From Bacteroidales bacterium (GTDB lineage: Bacteria; Bacteroidota; Bacteroidia; Bacteroidales; UBA932): 56,281 nucleotides of DNA. A program made the translations under genes and the position numbers. Shown here piece by piece: positions 32,689-40,645 of this stretch; the stretch's first letter is position 1; each line of letters starts with the position of its first letter. Below the pieces are notes generated by a model that saw only the letters and a list, made by a program, of their open reading frames with translations, ran no database searches and was not told where the DNA came from. The DNA is taken from assembly GCA_017443465.1 (NCBI GenBank), contig JAFRXO010000010.1:1-56281 (forward strand). Reading direction: 5' to 3'.

Positions 32689-33591
32689 ATGAAAAAGTTT
32701 TTGACGGTGCTTTCTACCATTCTGCTGCTGGCAGGTTGTTCCGGAAATTCCGGGAATGGGGGAAAAGACATTGCTTCCCACGTTATTATCATAGGCCTTG
32801 ACGGTTGGGGAACATGGTGTATGGATAAGGCCGACATTCCTTTCATCAGGGAGAAGATGAACGAAGGCAGTTACACGCTCTACAAACGGTCGGTCCTGCC
32901 TTCCGACAGCGGTCCCAACTGGGCTGCCATGATGAACGGAACTCCAGCTGAGTCTTCAGGAATACTCCGGAACGAGCCATATCCGCTCTGCAAACCGCTG
33001 GCGCTTACGGAACATAATGCCCAGCCAACATTTTTTCATCTTCTAAAGCAGGCCCGCCCCGATGCCGAAACTGGTGTCGTGACCGAGTGGGGAGATTTCC
33101 TGAATTATGCCGATACCCTGTGCCTGGACTATTACAAGCGTATTTTCAGGCCCACGCAAAATCCGGATGCCATCGTGGAGGAAAGCGTCCGTTACATCAA
33201 GGATAAGAAGCCTGTCTTATGTTTCATCCATATCGATGCTCTCGACCATGTTGGCCATACCTATGGCAATGGTGCTCCTGAATACTATGCTGAACTTCCG
33301 GTGGTCGACGACCGCGTGCGGCGGATTGTCGATGGCATCAAGGAAGCCGGGATATATGATGACAGCATAATTATCGTAACCTCCGACCACGGTCACGAAG
33401 GCAAGTCTCACGGAGGCCGGAGCCAGAATGAGATTGAAACGCCTTTCGTAATCTGGGGCAAGGGTGTCAGGAAGAATCACGAAATCAAGGAAACCTTCAT
33501 TCAGTACGATGTGGCCGCCACCGTGGCAAAAGTCTTCCACCTGGATACTCCGCAGAGCTGGAGGGGTGTACCTGTCGATGTCTTCGAATAG
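32689..33591 (+). CDS. Alkaline-phosphatase-superfamily phosphodiesterase/sulfatase-like lipoprotein
   Basis: The start at 32689 is in a CATATG and gives MKKFLTVLSTILLLAGC, a lipoprotein signal. The 300-residue protein has the metal sites of type I phosphodiesterases/nucleotide pyrophosphatases: IIIGLDGWG (Asp), the nucleophile region SDSGPNWAAMMNG, HIDALDHVGHTYG (Asp and His), and TSDHGHEGKSHGG (Asp-His, His). It should hydrolyse a phospho- or sulfo-ester in the periplasm. It is the last gene of the GH9 operon; its stop is TAG and no terminator hairpin is visible before yifB. Confidence 0.85.
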   Translation: MKKFLTVLSTILLLAGCSGNSGNGGKDIASHVIIIGLDGWGTWCMDKADIPFIREKMNEGSYTLYKRSVLPSDSGPNWAAMMNGTPAESSGILRNEPYPLCKPLALTEHNAQPTFFHLLKQARPDAETGVVTEWGDFLNYADTLCLDYYKRIFRPTQNPDAIVEESVRYIKDKKPVLCFIHIDALDHVGHTYGNGAPEYYAELPVVDDRVRRIVDGIKEAGIYDDSIIIVTSDHGHEGKSHGGRSQNEIETPFVIWGKGVRKNHEIKETFIQYDVAATVAKVFHLDTPQSWRGVPVDVFE

Positions 33592-33634
33592 TTTTTCTTT
33601 GTAAACGCTTCGAATCGCGTAGAAGACTCTTGGG

Positions 33635-35212
33635 TCACAGTTCCGGTCTCCGGTCCAGAAAACGGTAGGATGAGGCTTCTGACAGGTGGTTTACCGAGAT
33701 CTCTACGGGGATGCTTTTCCCGAGGCGGACAGTCTCCATGTCGGCTATTGTCCTGGCCAGTTTCACGATGCGTCCATATGCCCTGGCAGACATGCCGGAG
33801 GAGGTTATCAGCTTCTCAAGGAAATCCTTGCATTCTTCGGACAAAGTGCAGAATTCCTCTAGCTGACGATTGTTCATTTCGGCATTGGTAGTGATGCCGC
33901 TGCCTTCGAAACGGGCCTTCTGCACCTCGCGGGCAGCCTTGACCCTCTTTGACACCTCCGCGCTCGTCTCCCCTTTCGCCCTAGAGATAAGTCGCTTTGA
34001 ATCAATTGGATGCATCCATATCTGAAGGTCAATCCTGTCGATTAAAGGCCCGCTCAGCCGACTGAGATAGGACGCCCTCTGCCCGGGAGTACAGGTGCAT
34101 CTGTCACCTTCTCCCCAGTACCCGCAGGGACATGGATTCGTGGCGGCGACCAGCATGAACGAAGATGGGAACCTGACCTTCGACCTCAACCTGGAAATGA
34201 CCACCTGACGGTCCTCTATCGGGCCCCTCAATGCCTCCATCACCGACTTCGGAGCAAGACAAAATTCATCCAGGAAGAGTATCCCGTTCTCAGCCAGGCT
34301 GACTTCCCCGGGAAGGATGCTGTCACCGCCTCCTCCCCCGATTATCGCAGGAAGGGAAGCGCTGTAATGCGGAGCCCGGAAAGGCCTCGTGCGGATAAGC
34401 CCGTACCGCATGCTTCCCGTCCCTGCCACGGAATATATCTTGCTGGTGGTGATAGCTTCCTCCATAGTCATAGGCGGAAGAATTCCCGCCATGGCTTTTG
34501 CCAGCGACGTCTTCCCGGCACCCATCGGCCCGACCATAATCACATTGTGGCCTCCCGAACAGGCGATTTCCGCCCCCCGCTTTGCCATATCCTGACCGAT
34601 GATTTCGGAGAAATCCATGCGGTCACCGGCCTGCAGCGGCCCGCTTTGCTCAGGAAAGTCCGCTACCGCCTCGGAATTCCACACCAGCAGGTCAGTGCAG
34701 TCTTCCTCTTCGGAGAGTATCCTTATCACCTCGGGAAGGTTCCTGACACCGTATATGGGTATCTGTCTGAATTCCAAGGCCTCAAGAGCGGATTCAAGCG
34801 GAAGGATACATCCCTTGAAGCCCTGCTTGATGGCAAGTTCCACTATGGGCAATGCGCCGGAAACATTCCTCACAGTTCCGTCCAGGCCCAACTCCCCCAT
34901 GATGAGATACTTCTCAAGGGACGGGAACTCCTTCTGCCCTGATGCGGCTATGATTCCGAGAGCTATGGCCACGTCGAAACCGCTTCCGTTCTTGTGGATA
35001 TCGGCGGGAGCCAGATTTATTACAATCTTACGCCCCGGAATCCTGAAATCCAGGGACTGCAGCGCCGTAATCGTCCTGAGGAGGCTCTCGCGGACTGCAG
35101 CGTCCGCAAGCCCTACCAGATGAATCCCTATGCCCGGGACAACGTCCACCTCCACCGTCACCGGAACCGCATCGATCCCGATGCACTTCGCACCGAAAAT
35201 ATTTACAAGCAT
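33635..35212 (-). CDS. YifB/ComM-like Mg-chelatase-type AAA+ ATPase
   Basis: The 525-residue protein has an N-terminal Lon-like domain (about 1-170), a AAA+ core with Walker A GPMGAGKTSLAKAMA and Walker B GILFLDEF, and the C-terminal Mg-chelatase helical domain (ISVNHLSEASSYRFLDR). A cysteine motif AATNPCPCGYWGEGDRCTC in the middle is typical of the family. ComM-type members are hexameric branch-migration helicases that help integrate foreign DNA. The start (CATATG) is 41 bases from the divergent tsaE start; no TAnnTTTG box is seen on this strand. Confidence 0.92.
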   Translation of the reverse strand: MLVNIFGAKCIGIDAVPVTVEVDVVPGIGIHLVGLADAAVRESLLRTITALQSLDFRIPGRKIVINLAPADIHKNGSGFDVAIALGIIAASGQKEFPSLEKYLIMGELGLDGTVRNVSGALPIVELAIKQGFKGCILPLESALEALEFRQIPIYGVRNLPEVIRILSEEEDCTDLLVWNSEAVADFPEQSGPLQAGDRMDFSEIIGQDMAKRGAEIACSGGHNVIMVGPMGAGKTSLAKAMAGILPPMTMEEAITTSKIYSVAGTGSMRYGLIRTRPFRAPHYSASLPAIIGGGGGDSILPGEVSLAENGILFLDEFCLAPKSVMEALRGPIEDRQVVISRLRSKVRFPSSFMLVAATNPCPCGYWGEGDRCTCTPGQRASYLSRLSGPLIDRIDLQIWMHPIDSKRLISRAKGETSAEVSKRVKAAREVQKARFEGSGITTNAEMNNRQLEEFCTLSEECKDFLEKLITSSGMSARAYGRIVKLARTIADMETVRLGKSIPVEISVNHLSEASSYRFLDRRPEL

Positions 35213-35227
35213 ATGCTCAAGTTTTGT

Positions 35228-35235
35228 TACCTTTG
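35228..35235 (+). promoter_or_regulatory. Promoter box (TAnnTTTG) for tsaE
   Basis: Plus-strand TACCTTTG, 18 bases before the ATG at 35254. Confidence 0.55.
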
Positions 35236-35253
35236 TCTAAATTCTCTCCAAAC

Positions 35254-35679
35254 ATGGATCATGAGATCGTAATAAAGAACCTCGAAGGCATAGACAGGGC
35301 CGCAGAAGAATTCCTCCGGGAAATCGGAGACTGCAAGATCATTGCCTTCTACGCCCCTATGGGCGCCGGCAAGACCACATTCATAACGGCCATATGCCGC
35401 AGGCTCGCTGTCAGGGAAGATGCCGTAAGCTCCCCTACCTTTGCCATAGTCAATGAATACCGCACCCTCGGAGGTGAATCCGTCTTCCATTTCGATTTCT
35501 ACCGGATAACCAAGGACTCAGAGGCCCTTGACATAGGATTCTATGACTACATTGACAGCGGTTGCCTATGCCTGATGGAGTGGCCGGAGAACATCGAAAA
35601 CCTCCTTCCCGAAGAGACCCTTAAAGTAACGATCACGGTCTCACCTGACCATAGCAGGACTATCTCCTGGAAAGACTAA
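35254..35679 (+). CDS. tsaE: tRNA threonylcarbamoyladenosine biosynthesis ATPase TsaE
   Basis: This P-loop ATPase helps TsaB-TsaD make t6A at position 37 of tRNAs. The start at 35254 (MDHEIVIKN) gives 141 residues, normal for the family. Walker A is APMGAGKTTFI, followed by SSPTFAIVNEY, FHFDFYRI and the Walker B-like LCLMEWPENI. The gene's stop overlaps the stop of the convergent lipoprotein gene by four bases. Confidence 0.94.
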   Translation: MDHEIVIKNLEGIDRAAEEFLREIGDCKIIAFYAPMGAGKTTFITAICRRLAVREDAVSSPTFAIVNEYRTLGGESVFHFDFYRITKDSEALDIGFYDYIDSGCLCLMEWPENIENLLPEETLKVTITVSPDHSRTISWKD

Positions 35680-36884
35680 GGCCAGAGGGAAACTCCTGTC
35701 AGGAAGCCGTTTATCTCCAGATTCCTGACCTCTCCACCGTCCCAGACGCAGGAATTTTTCCCGCATTCCGTCCAGACCAGGAGGATCCTGTTTCCACTGC
35801 AGAACGAGCCGCTTTCCGTAAAGAACTTGCTCGGCGGGGGGACTGTTATGTTCCCTATCCTGCTCCCGGAAAGGCTCAGCCCGGAAGTGGCATCATTGGA
35901 CACGACCAGGTAATTCTCCCCAAGAGGCACAACGCTTGAACCGACCCCTCCGCGGTTCACCAGGACCTTCGACTTCTCCCACAGGTTCGCGTAGGCCGTT
36001 CCCTTCCCGTCCTTCACATGCCCAGTAACCCATATGTTCCCGCTGCGGGGCACTATGGAGCAGTCGAGCGCGACCCTGCCGGCGCTCCCCAAGGCAGTCC
36101 GGCTGGCCCCTTGAACCAGGTAGGGGCTCACGCTGGAACCTTTGACATTGACCACCATGTAAAGGGTCCCTCCTATTATCCTGATGTCGAATATCTTCTC
36201 CACATCGGAAGGCATTTCCACAGGAAGGCTGATACCGTCCTCGACGATGAAATACTCGTCACGGGCAATCGAAACCGCCTCTCCGACTGTCCTTCGATAG
36301 GCGAAATACCACCTGCCGCCGTCGCGGTAAAGCGGGCCAATGCACCGGCCCTTTTCATCCGAGAAGACCAGGTCCCCGTTGCGGCGGAAGAACACCCCCG
36401 GTCCATCCCGGGCCGCTCCAAGAGTCAAAACATCCTCTCCGTCAAGGACGAACGAGCATATGCTCTCGCGGCCTTTGAAGCGGAACTTCTCACGTCCGTC
36501 CGAGCATATGACCGTCTTCGTCCCGGACAGTCCGTCGGTCCACAAATGGCCTCCGGCGATCCGGTGCATGTCCGGATCCGCACTGAAAACAGTCCCGGGT
36601 CCAGCCGGAATCTCACAGACCCTCACTCCGTCCCTGAACAGCACCAGCTTCGAGCTGACATTCCCGAAAGCACTGTCAACAGCCCAGTCATATGACTCGG
36701 GAAACTCGACTCCCGAAACATAGACGAATGTGTCTGCCTTTGTGGTCTGGGGCTTCTCCCTCCCCGAGGTGCGCTCCCCGGACGGCTCGCCGTGCCGCCT
36801 GGCCTCGATCCCGAGATCGAGCGGTTCACACCCTGCTGAGACTGCCAGGAGGATGATTGCGATGAATGTAAGATACTTTCCCAT
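35676..36884 (-). CDS. Lipoprotein of unknown function, possibly beta-propeller
   Basis: The start at 36884 gives MGKYLTFIAIILLAVSAGC, a lipoprotein signal, and 402 residues; the longer frame begins inside a terminator. After a low-complexity linker rich in Glu, Arg and Gly, the body is made of repeating short strands, such as FVYVSGVEF, SSKLVLFRDGVRV, GGHLWTDG, YFIVEDG, GNIWVTGHVKDG and NYLVVSND, suggesting a propeller without clear repeat motifs. No enzyme residues are recognised. It is the gene downstream of the sigma/anti-sigma pair but is separated from it by a strong terminator. Confidence 0.7.
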   Translation of the reverse strand: MGKYLTFIAIILLAVSAGCEPLDLGIEARRHGEPSGERTSGREKPQTTKADTFVYVSGVEFPESYDWAVDSAFGNVSSKLVLFRDGVRVCEIPAGPGTVFSADPDMHRIAGGHLWTDGLSGTKTVICSDGREKFRFKGRESICSFVLDGEDVLTLGAARDGPGVFFRRNGDLVFSDEKGRCIGPLYRDGGRWYFAYRRTVGEAVSIARDEYFIVEDGISLPVEMPSDVEKIFDIRIIGGTLYMVVNVKGSSVSPYLVQGASRTALGSAGRVALDCSIVPRSGNIWVTGHVKDGKGTAYANLWEKSKVLVNRGGVGSSVVPLGENYLVVSNDATSGLSLSGSRIGNITVPPPSKFFTESGSFCSGNRILLVWTECGKNSCVWDGGEVRNLEINGFLTGVSLWP

Positions 36885-36914
36885 TGCGGTCCTTTTGCCG
36901 CAAAGAAAACAAAA

Positions 36915-36947
36915 AGATCCCGCAGGAAAGAAGCTCCTGCGGGATCT
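36915..36947 (-). terminator. Terminator of the sigma/anti-sigma operon
   Basis: A perfect 13-base stem (AGATCCCGCAGGA and complement) with a 7-base loop is followed on the minus strand by TTTTTGTTTT. It lies about 45 bases after the stop at 36992. Confidence 0.85.
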
Positions 36948-36991
36948 CACGACATATATTTACGTTTTTAAGTGAAGAAATATGTTTCTTA

Positions 36992-38257
36992 TCAGAAATT
37001 GAACCTGAATCCGATGTCCATCGTCATCATAAGCGGCTCCTCAGTCCTGATGCTGGTAGGCTGGGAACAATCGAAATAGTACCTCAGGCTGGGATCCACG
37101 TAGAGGCCGAGCCCGCCTACGAGCTTCAGCTCGACTCCCATTCCTATACCGGCGGAGAACTGAAGGCCGTCGAATCCGCCCTTGAAATGGATGTCGGAAC
37201 TCTTGTCGTGGATGGTGTAACGGTTCGAAATACCTTTCTCGATGGTGCCGCCGCCATAGGTATAGAACCGGACTGCATGGTTCTTAAGGATGTCAAAATA
37301 GACATTCAACGGAACCCCGACATAGATCAGTGTCTGGTCTATGTCACCGGTCACCGTCTTCACAAGCGAACCGTCTTCCGCTATTTCAGTGTACTTGCCG
37401 GCAAAAGAGCGTGTGAGCCTGGTGGCGCTGAGTCCTGCGCCAACCGACCATTTCGGGGAGAAACGGTAGCTTACCCCGAGGCCTACGGATATCGGAATCC
37501 CGAAGGTACTCTTGCCCTGGTCCTTTACCGTAGTCTTCTCAGGTACAGTAGAAGCGCCGGGAGCCATGAAAGGCTTAACAGCTATTCCGTTTCCTGAAAC
37601 CGTGTTAGTCTGGGCATTGCCTCCGGCAGAGAAGGAGAATCTGCCACTCCTGCGCCCTGAAGCATCATCATCTGAATCAACGGCGGTAAAAGGATCGGCA
37701 AAGTCTGCATCCACCTGGATTTGAACGTCCTGAGCAGGCGACTCCTGAACAGGTACTTCCCGGACGGGAGCATTCTGGACGGGCATTTCCTGGCTGACTT
37801 CCTCTTCGGTTTCAGACTGTACTGCAGGCACTTCCGACTGTCCTGCCACGTCCTGATCCTGTGCAGCCAGGGCTTCTGACGGCTTTGCGGTTTCATGAGC
37901 CGTAAATCTCTCCCGGGCGGTTAACTCCGGGACGGCTTCGGTTGGTAAAGTTTCCGGAAGAGCCGGCATGAGCTGGGCAAGTCCGGATGTGGTGGAAGCC
38001 TTCTCCACAACCTCAAAGGCTTCGTCTGTATTTGGAAGGGTTGAATCATGGAGGCTCAGGAAGATGCCGGATGCAACGGCCGCAATCGCTGCGGCGCTGA
38101 CGGCAGCCCTTCTCCACCAGACGATGGCGGGCTTCCTTACGGGAGCGGCCATCCTGGAGGAGACGGCATTCCAGATGCGGGAGGGAACTTCTTCCTCCGC
38201 ATCCTCGAACATCGACCTCACGTACAGGTCAAAATCTCTGTTGTCGTCTTCTTGCAT
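36992..38257 (-). CDS. Anti-sigma-like protein with inner-membrane helix and outer-membrane beta-barrel (Dma-like)
   Basis: The start at 38257 (MQEDDNRDFDLYVRSMF) gives 421 residues, two bases after the sigma factor's stop. The layout is a cytoplasmic N-terminus of about 45 residues (VPSRIWNAVSSRM), one membrane helix at about 46-65 (VSAAAIAAVASGIFLSL), a long periplasmic linker rich in Pro, Gln, Glu and Val (about 70-230) and a C-terminal beta-barrel from about 255 (PISVGLGVSYRFSPKWSVGAG ... ending RFNF, with the terminal Phe of outer-membrane proteins). The chain would thus cross both membranes. This is the plan of the dual-membrane-spanning anti-sigma factors (Dma) reported in Bacteroides thetaiotaomicron, which control vesicle release. 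The membership is inferred from layout only. Confidence 0.8.
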   Translation of the reverse strand: MQEDDNRDFDLYVRSMFEDAEEEVPSRIWNAVSSRMAAPVRKPAIVWWRRAAVSAAAIAAVASGIFLSLHDSTLPNTDEAFEVVEKASTTSGLAQLMPALPETLPTEAVPELTARERFTAHETAKPSEALAAQDQDVAGQSEVPAVQSETEEEVSQEMPVQNAPVREVPVQESPAQDVQIQVDADFADPFTAVDSDDDASGRRSGRFSFSAGGNAQTNTVSGNGIAVKPFMAPGASTVPEKTTVKDQGKSTFGIPISVGLGVSYRFSPKWSVGAGLSATRLTRSFAGKYTEIAEDGSLVKTVTGDIDQTLIYVGVPLNVYFDILKNHAVRFYTYGGGTIEKGISNRYTIHDKSSDIHFKGGFDGLQFSAGIGMGVELKLVGGLGLYVDPSLRYYFDCSQPTSIRTEEPLMMTMDIGFRFNF

Positions 38258-38259
38258 CT

Positions 38260-38880
38260 TTACCTTTTCTTTATCCTTTCCTGCAGCATCATCCTCGCCC
38301 TTTGGAGCTGGGATCTCGAAGTTCCCTCCGTGATTCCCAGTGCCGCGGCTATCTCCTTGTGGGACCAACCCTCGATTACGTACATATTGAATACTGTGCG
38401 GAAGCCGGCCGGCAAACCTGAAATCAGTTTCAGGAGCTCCTTGTACCCGAGGGTCTGGATGGCGGTGATGTCACCGCTTCCAAGGCCCCAGACGGCATCC
38501 GTGTCCTCAGCGGAACGAAGGATGTCAGTCTTCCTCAGGCTCATGAGCGCAGTGTTGACAAAGATCTTGCGGGCCCAGCCTTCGAAGGATCCCTCCCCCG
38601 CAAAGCTGCCCAGCCTGGTAAACAAAGTCACGAAACCGTCCTGCAGCACATCCTCGGCACTCTGCCGGTCTCCCATGTAGCGAAGACAAAGGGAGAACAT
38701 CTTTGGAGCAAGGGCATCGTACAACTTCTTCTGCGCGGCCCTGCTGCCGCCCCGGCACTCGCGTGCCAGCTGCTCCAACTGCAAATCCTTCTGCTTTACC
38801 GCTTCCGGTTTCGTTTTCTTGACAGGCTGGTCTTCCTGTACCCGTGTGTTAAGATGCAATTTGAGTTCTGAACGTTGCAT
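38260..38880 (-). CDS. ECF-type RNA polymerase sigma factor
   Basis: The protein has region 2 at about 55-120 (LYDALAPKMFSLCLRYMGD, SAEDVLQDGFVTLF) and region 4 at about 145-205 (LPAGFRTVFNMYVIEGWSHKE followed by IAAALGITEGTSRSQLQRAR). I chose the start at 38880 (206 residues) because a TAnnTTTG box at 38907-38914 lies just upstream; the start at 38904 would leave two bases. It is followed after two bases by the presumed anti-sigma gene. The divergent TPR gene has its promoter box two bases from this one, so both may respond together. Confidence 0.92.
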   Translation of the reverse strand: MQRSELKLHLNTRVQEDQPVKKTKPEAVKQKDLQLEQLARECRGGSRAAQKKLYDALAPKMFSLCLRYMGDRQSAEDVLQDGFVTLFTRLGSFAGEGSFEGWARKIFVNTALMSLRKTDILRSAEDTDAVWGLGSGDITAIQTLGYKELLKLISGLPAGFRTVFNMYVIEGWSHKEIAAALGITEGTSRSQLQRARMMLQERIKKR

Positions 38881-38906
38881 AACACACCGGAATTTTCCAT
38901 TCATGG

Positions 38907-38914
38907 CAAATTTA
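38907..38914 (-). promoter_or_regulatory. Promoter box (TAnnTTTG) for the sigma factor gene
   Basis: Minus-strand TAAATTTG, 26 bases before the chosen start. It is back to back with the plus-strand box at 38917-38924. Confidence 0.5.
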
Positions 38915-38916
38915 AT

Positions 38917-38924
38917 TATTTTTG
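38917..38924 (+). promoter_or_regulatory. Promoter box abutting the TPR gene start
   Basis: Plus-strand TATTTTTG ends five bases before the ATG at 38930, so the transcript would be leaderless or nearly so. Confidence 0.5.
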
Positions 38925-38929
38925 CAGAT

Positions 38930-40645
38930 ATGACTGCAAGAGATTTCTTGATCGTTTTCATATCCTGCGTCTTCCTCTCCGTAAATGCGGTTGCACAGGA
39001 TGCGCAGCGGCAGCGGAAAGCCGAAAACGACTTCCTGACCATGGTTACCAACTACACCGCGGCCAGGGACTACAATCTCGCGCGGAAACAGCTGACATCA
39101 CTGGTATCGTCCGATCCCCTCAACGATGCCGCATGGTACTACCTTGGGATGTGCAACCTCAGGCTCGGCAACAACAAGGAGGCTATCGACAATCTCAAGA
39201 AGGCAGTCTCGATCGACACTTCCAATTACTGGTACAGAGAAAGGCTCGCTGTCGCATATCAGGCCGACGGACAGGATGAACTGACCATAGACACATATGA
39301 ACGTCTCCTGAAGGCATTCCCGAAAAAGACGGACCTCTACTACAACCTGGTGAACCTCTATCTCCGCCACGGACAGCTTGACAAGGCGATGGACGAACTG
39401 GACAACATCGAAGGCGCCTTCGGCAAGAGCGAGCAGCTCGCAGGCATGCGCTACCAGATCCTCCTCAACCAGAACAAGCCGCAGGAGGCGTTCAAGGCCC
39501 TGGAATCCTTCAACGAAGACTATTCCTCCCCCGACATCCTGGTCACCATGGGAGACTACAAGATGGCCGAGTACGAGGATTCCCTGGCCCTGACTTATTA
39601 TGAGGAGGCTCTCGGCCTATCGTCCGATTACATACCTGCCCTTCTGGGAAAAGCCGAAGTTTACCGCCAGAGGCGCGACTACCCCGGATTCTTCCAGATC
39701 ATACGCGGTTTCATATCCAATCCGGACCAGCACCCTGCCGCCAAGGCACAGTACCTGAGCGCCCTGACTACCCGCAGCGACCCGGCCTTCGTACATAGTT
39801 TCACTCCACAGATAGACACCCTTTTCGAGCAGTGCATGTTCCTCCACCCCGTTGACTCTACGGTCCTCCAGGCTGCAGGAGCCTATTACTACGGCACCTC
39901 CCGCAGGGACAAGGCCATCTCGACATTCCGGAAGAACATGGACCTCTACCCCCGCAGCAAGATGGCCAGGATGGCCTACATCCAGCTGCTGGGCTCATCC
40001 AAGGACTGGGAAGGGGTCATCTCCACGGCCGACGAAGCGTCAAAGTATTTCGGGAATGACGTGGACTTCGAAGAGATGAAGGTCGCGGCATATTACAACC
40101 TCGGCGACTGGAACAAGATCATCGAAACCGAGGAGAAGATTATCTCCATAGCAGGCTCCGACACAACCGTCATCATCCCGGCATTGTCAACCATCGGGGA
40201 CGCGTACCATCAGGCCGGAGACCACAAAAAGGCCTACAAGGCATATGAGAAAGTCCTGAAAATCAGCCCGAACCACGTCCCGACCCTGAACAATTACGCC
40301 TACTACCTCAGCGAGGAGAACAAAAAGCTCAAGAAGGCAGAGGCGATGAGCAAGAAGACGGTGACCGCCGAGCCGGACAACCCGACATATCTCGATACAT
40401 ATGGATGGATCCTGCATCTGCAGGGCCGCTCCGCCGAGGCGAAGACCTACTTCAAGCATGCGATGCTGTATGGCGGGAAAGAGAGCGCTGTAATCCTGGA
40501 CCACTATGCGGAAGTGCTGTATAAGCTTGGGGAATATGACCTGGCGAAGGTTTACTGGAACCAGGCTGTCAGCAAGAACCAGGACGGCAAGATCGCGGAC
40601 CTCGAACAGAGGATAAAGGCAAGGCTGGAGCGCATCAAGAAATGA
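38930..40645 (+). CDS. Secreted TPR-repeat protein
   Basis: The start at 38930 gives MTARDFLIVFISCVFLSVNAVAQ, a signal peptide, and 571 residues. The body is a chain of about 12 tetratricopeptide repeats; clear ones are AAWYYLGMCNLRLGNNKEAI, YWYRERLAVAYQADGQDELT, DLYYNLVNLYLRHGQLDKAM and TIGDAYHQAGDHKKAYKAYE. TPR arrays bind partner proteins. The gene is followed with a four-base overlap by an EnvC-like protein, so a role in cell-envelope or division-site assembly is likely. It is read divergently from the sigma gene. Confidence 0.88.
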   Translation: MTARDFLIVFISCVFLSVNAVAQDAQRQRKAENDFLTMVTNYTAARDYNLARKQLTSLVSSDPLNDAAWYYLGMCNLRLGNNKEAIDNLKKAVSIDTSNYWYRERLAVAYQADGQDELTIDTYERLLKAFPKKTDLYYNLVNLYLRHGQLDKAMDELDNIEGAFGKSEQLAGMRYQILLNQNKPQEAFKALESFNEDYSSPDILVTMGDYKMAEYEDSLALTYYEEALGLSSDYIPALLGKAEVYRQRRDYPGFFQIIRGFISNPDQHPAAKAQYLSALTTRSDPAFVHSFTPQIDTLFEQCMFLHPVDSTVLQAAGAYYYGTSRRDKAISTFRKNMDLYPRSKMARMAYIQLLGSSKDWEGVISTADEASKYFGNDVDFEEMKVAAYYNLGDWNKIIETEEKIISIAGSDTTVIIPALSTIGDAYHQAGDHKKAYKAYEKVLKISPNHVPTLNNYAYYLSEENKKLKKAEAMSKKTVTAEPDNPTYLDTYGWILHLQGRSAEAKTYFKHAMLYGGKESAVILDHYAEVLYKLGEYDLAKVYWNQAVSKNQDGKIADLEQRIKARLERIKK

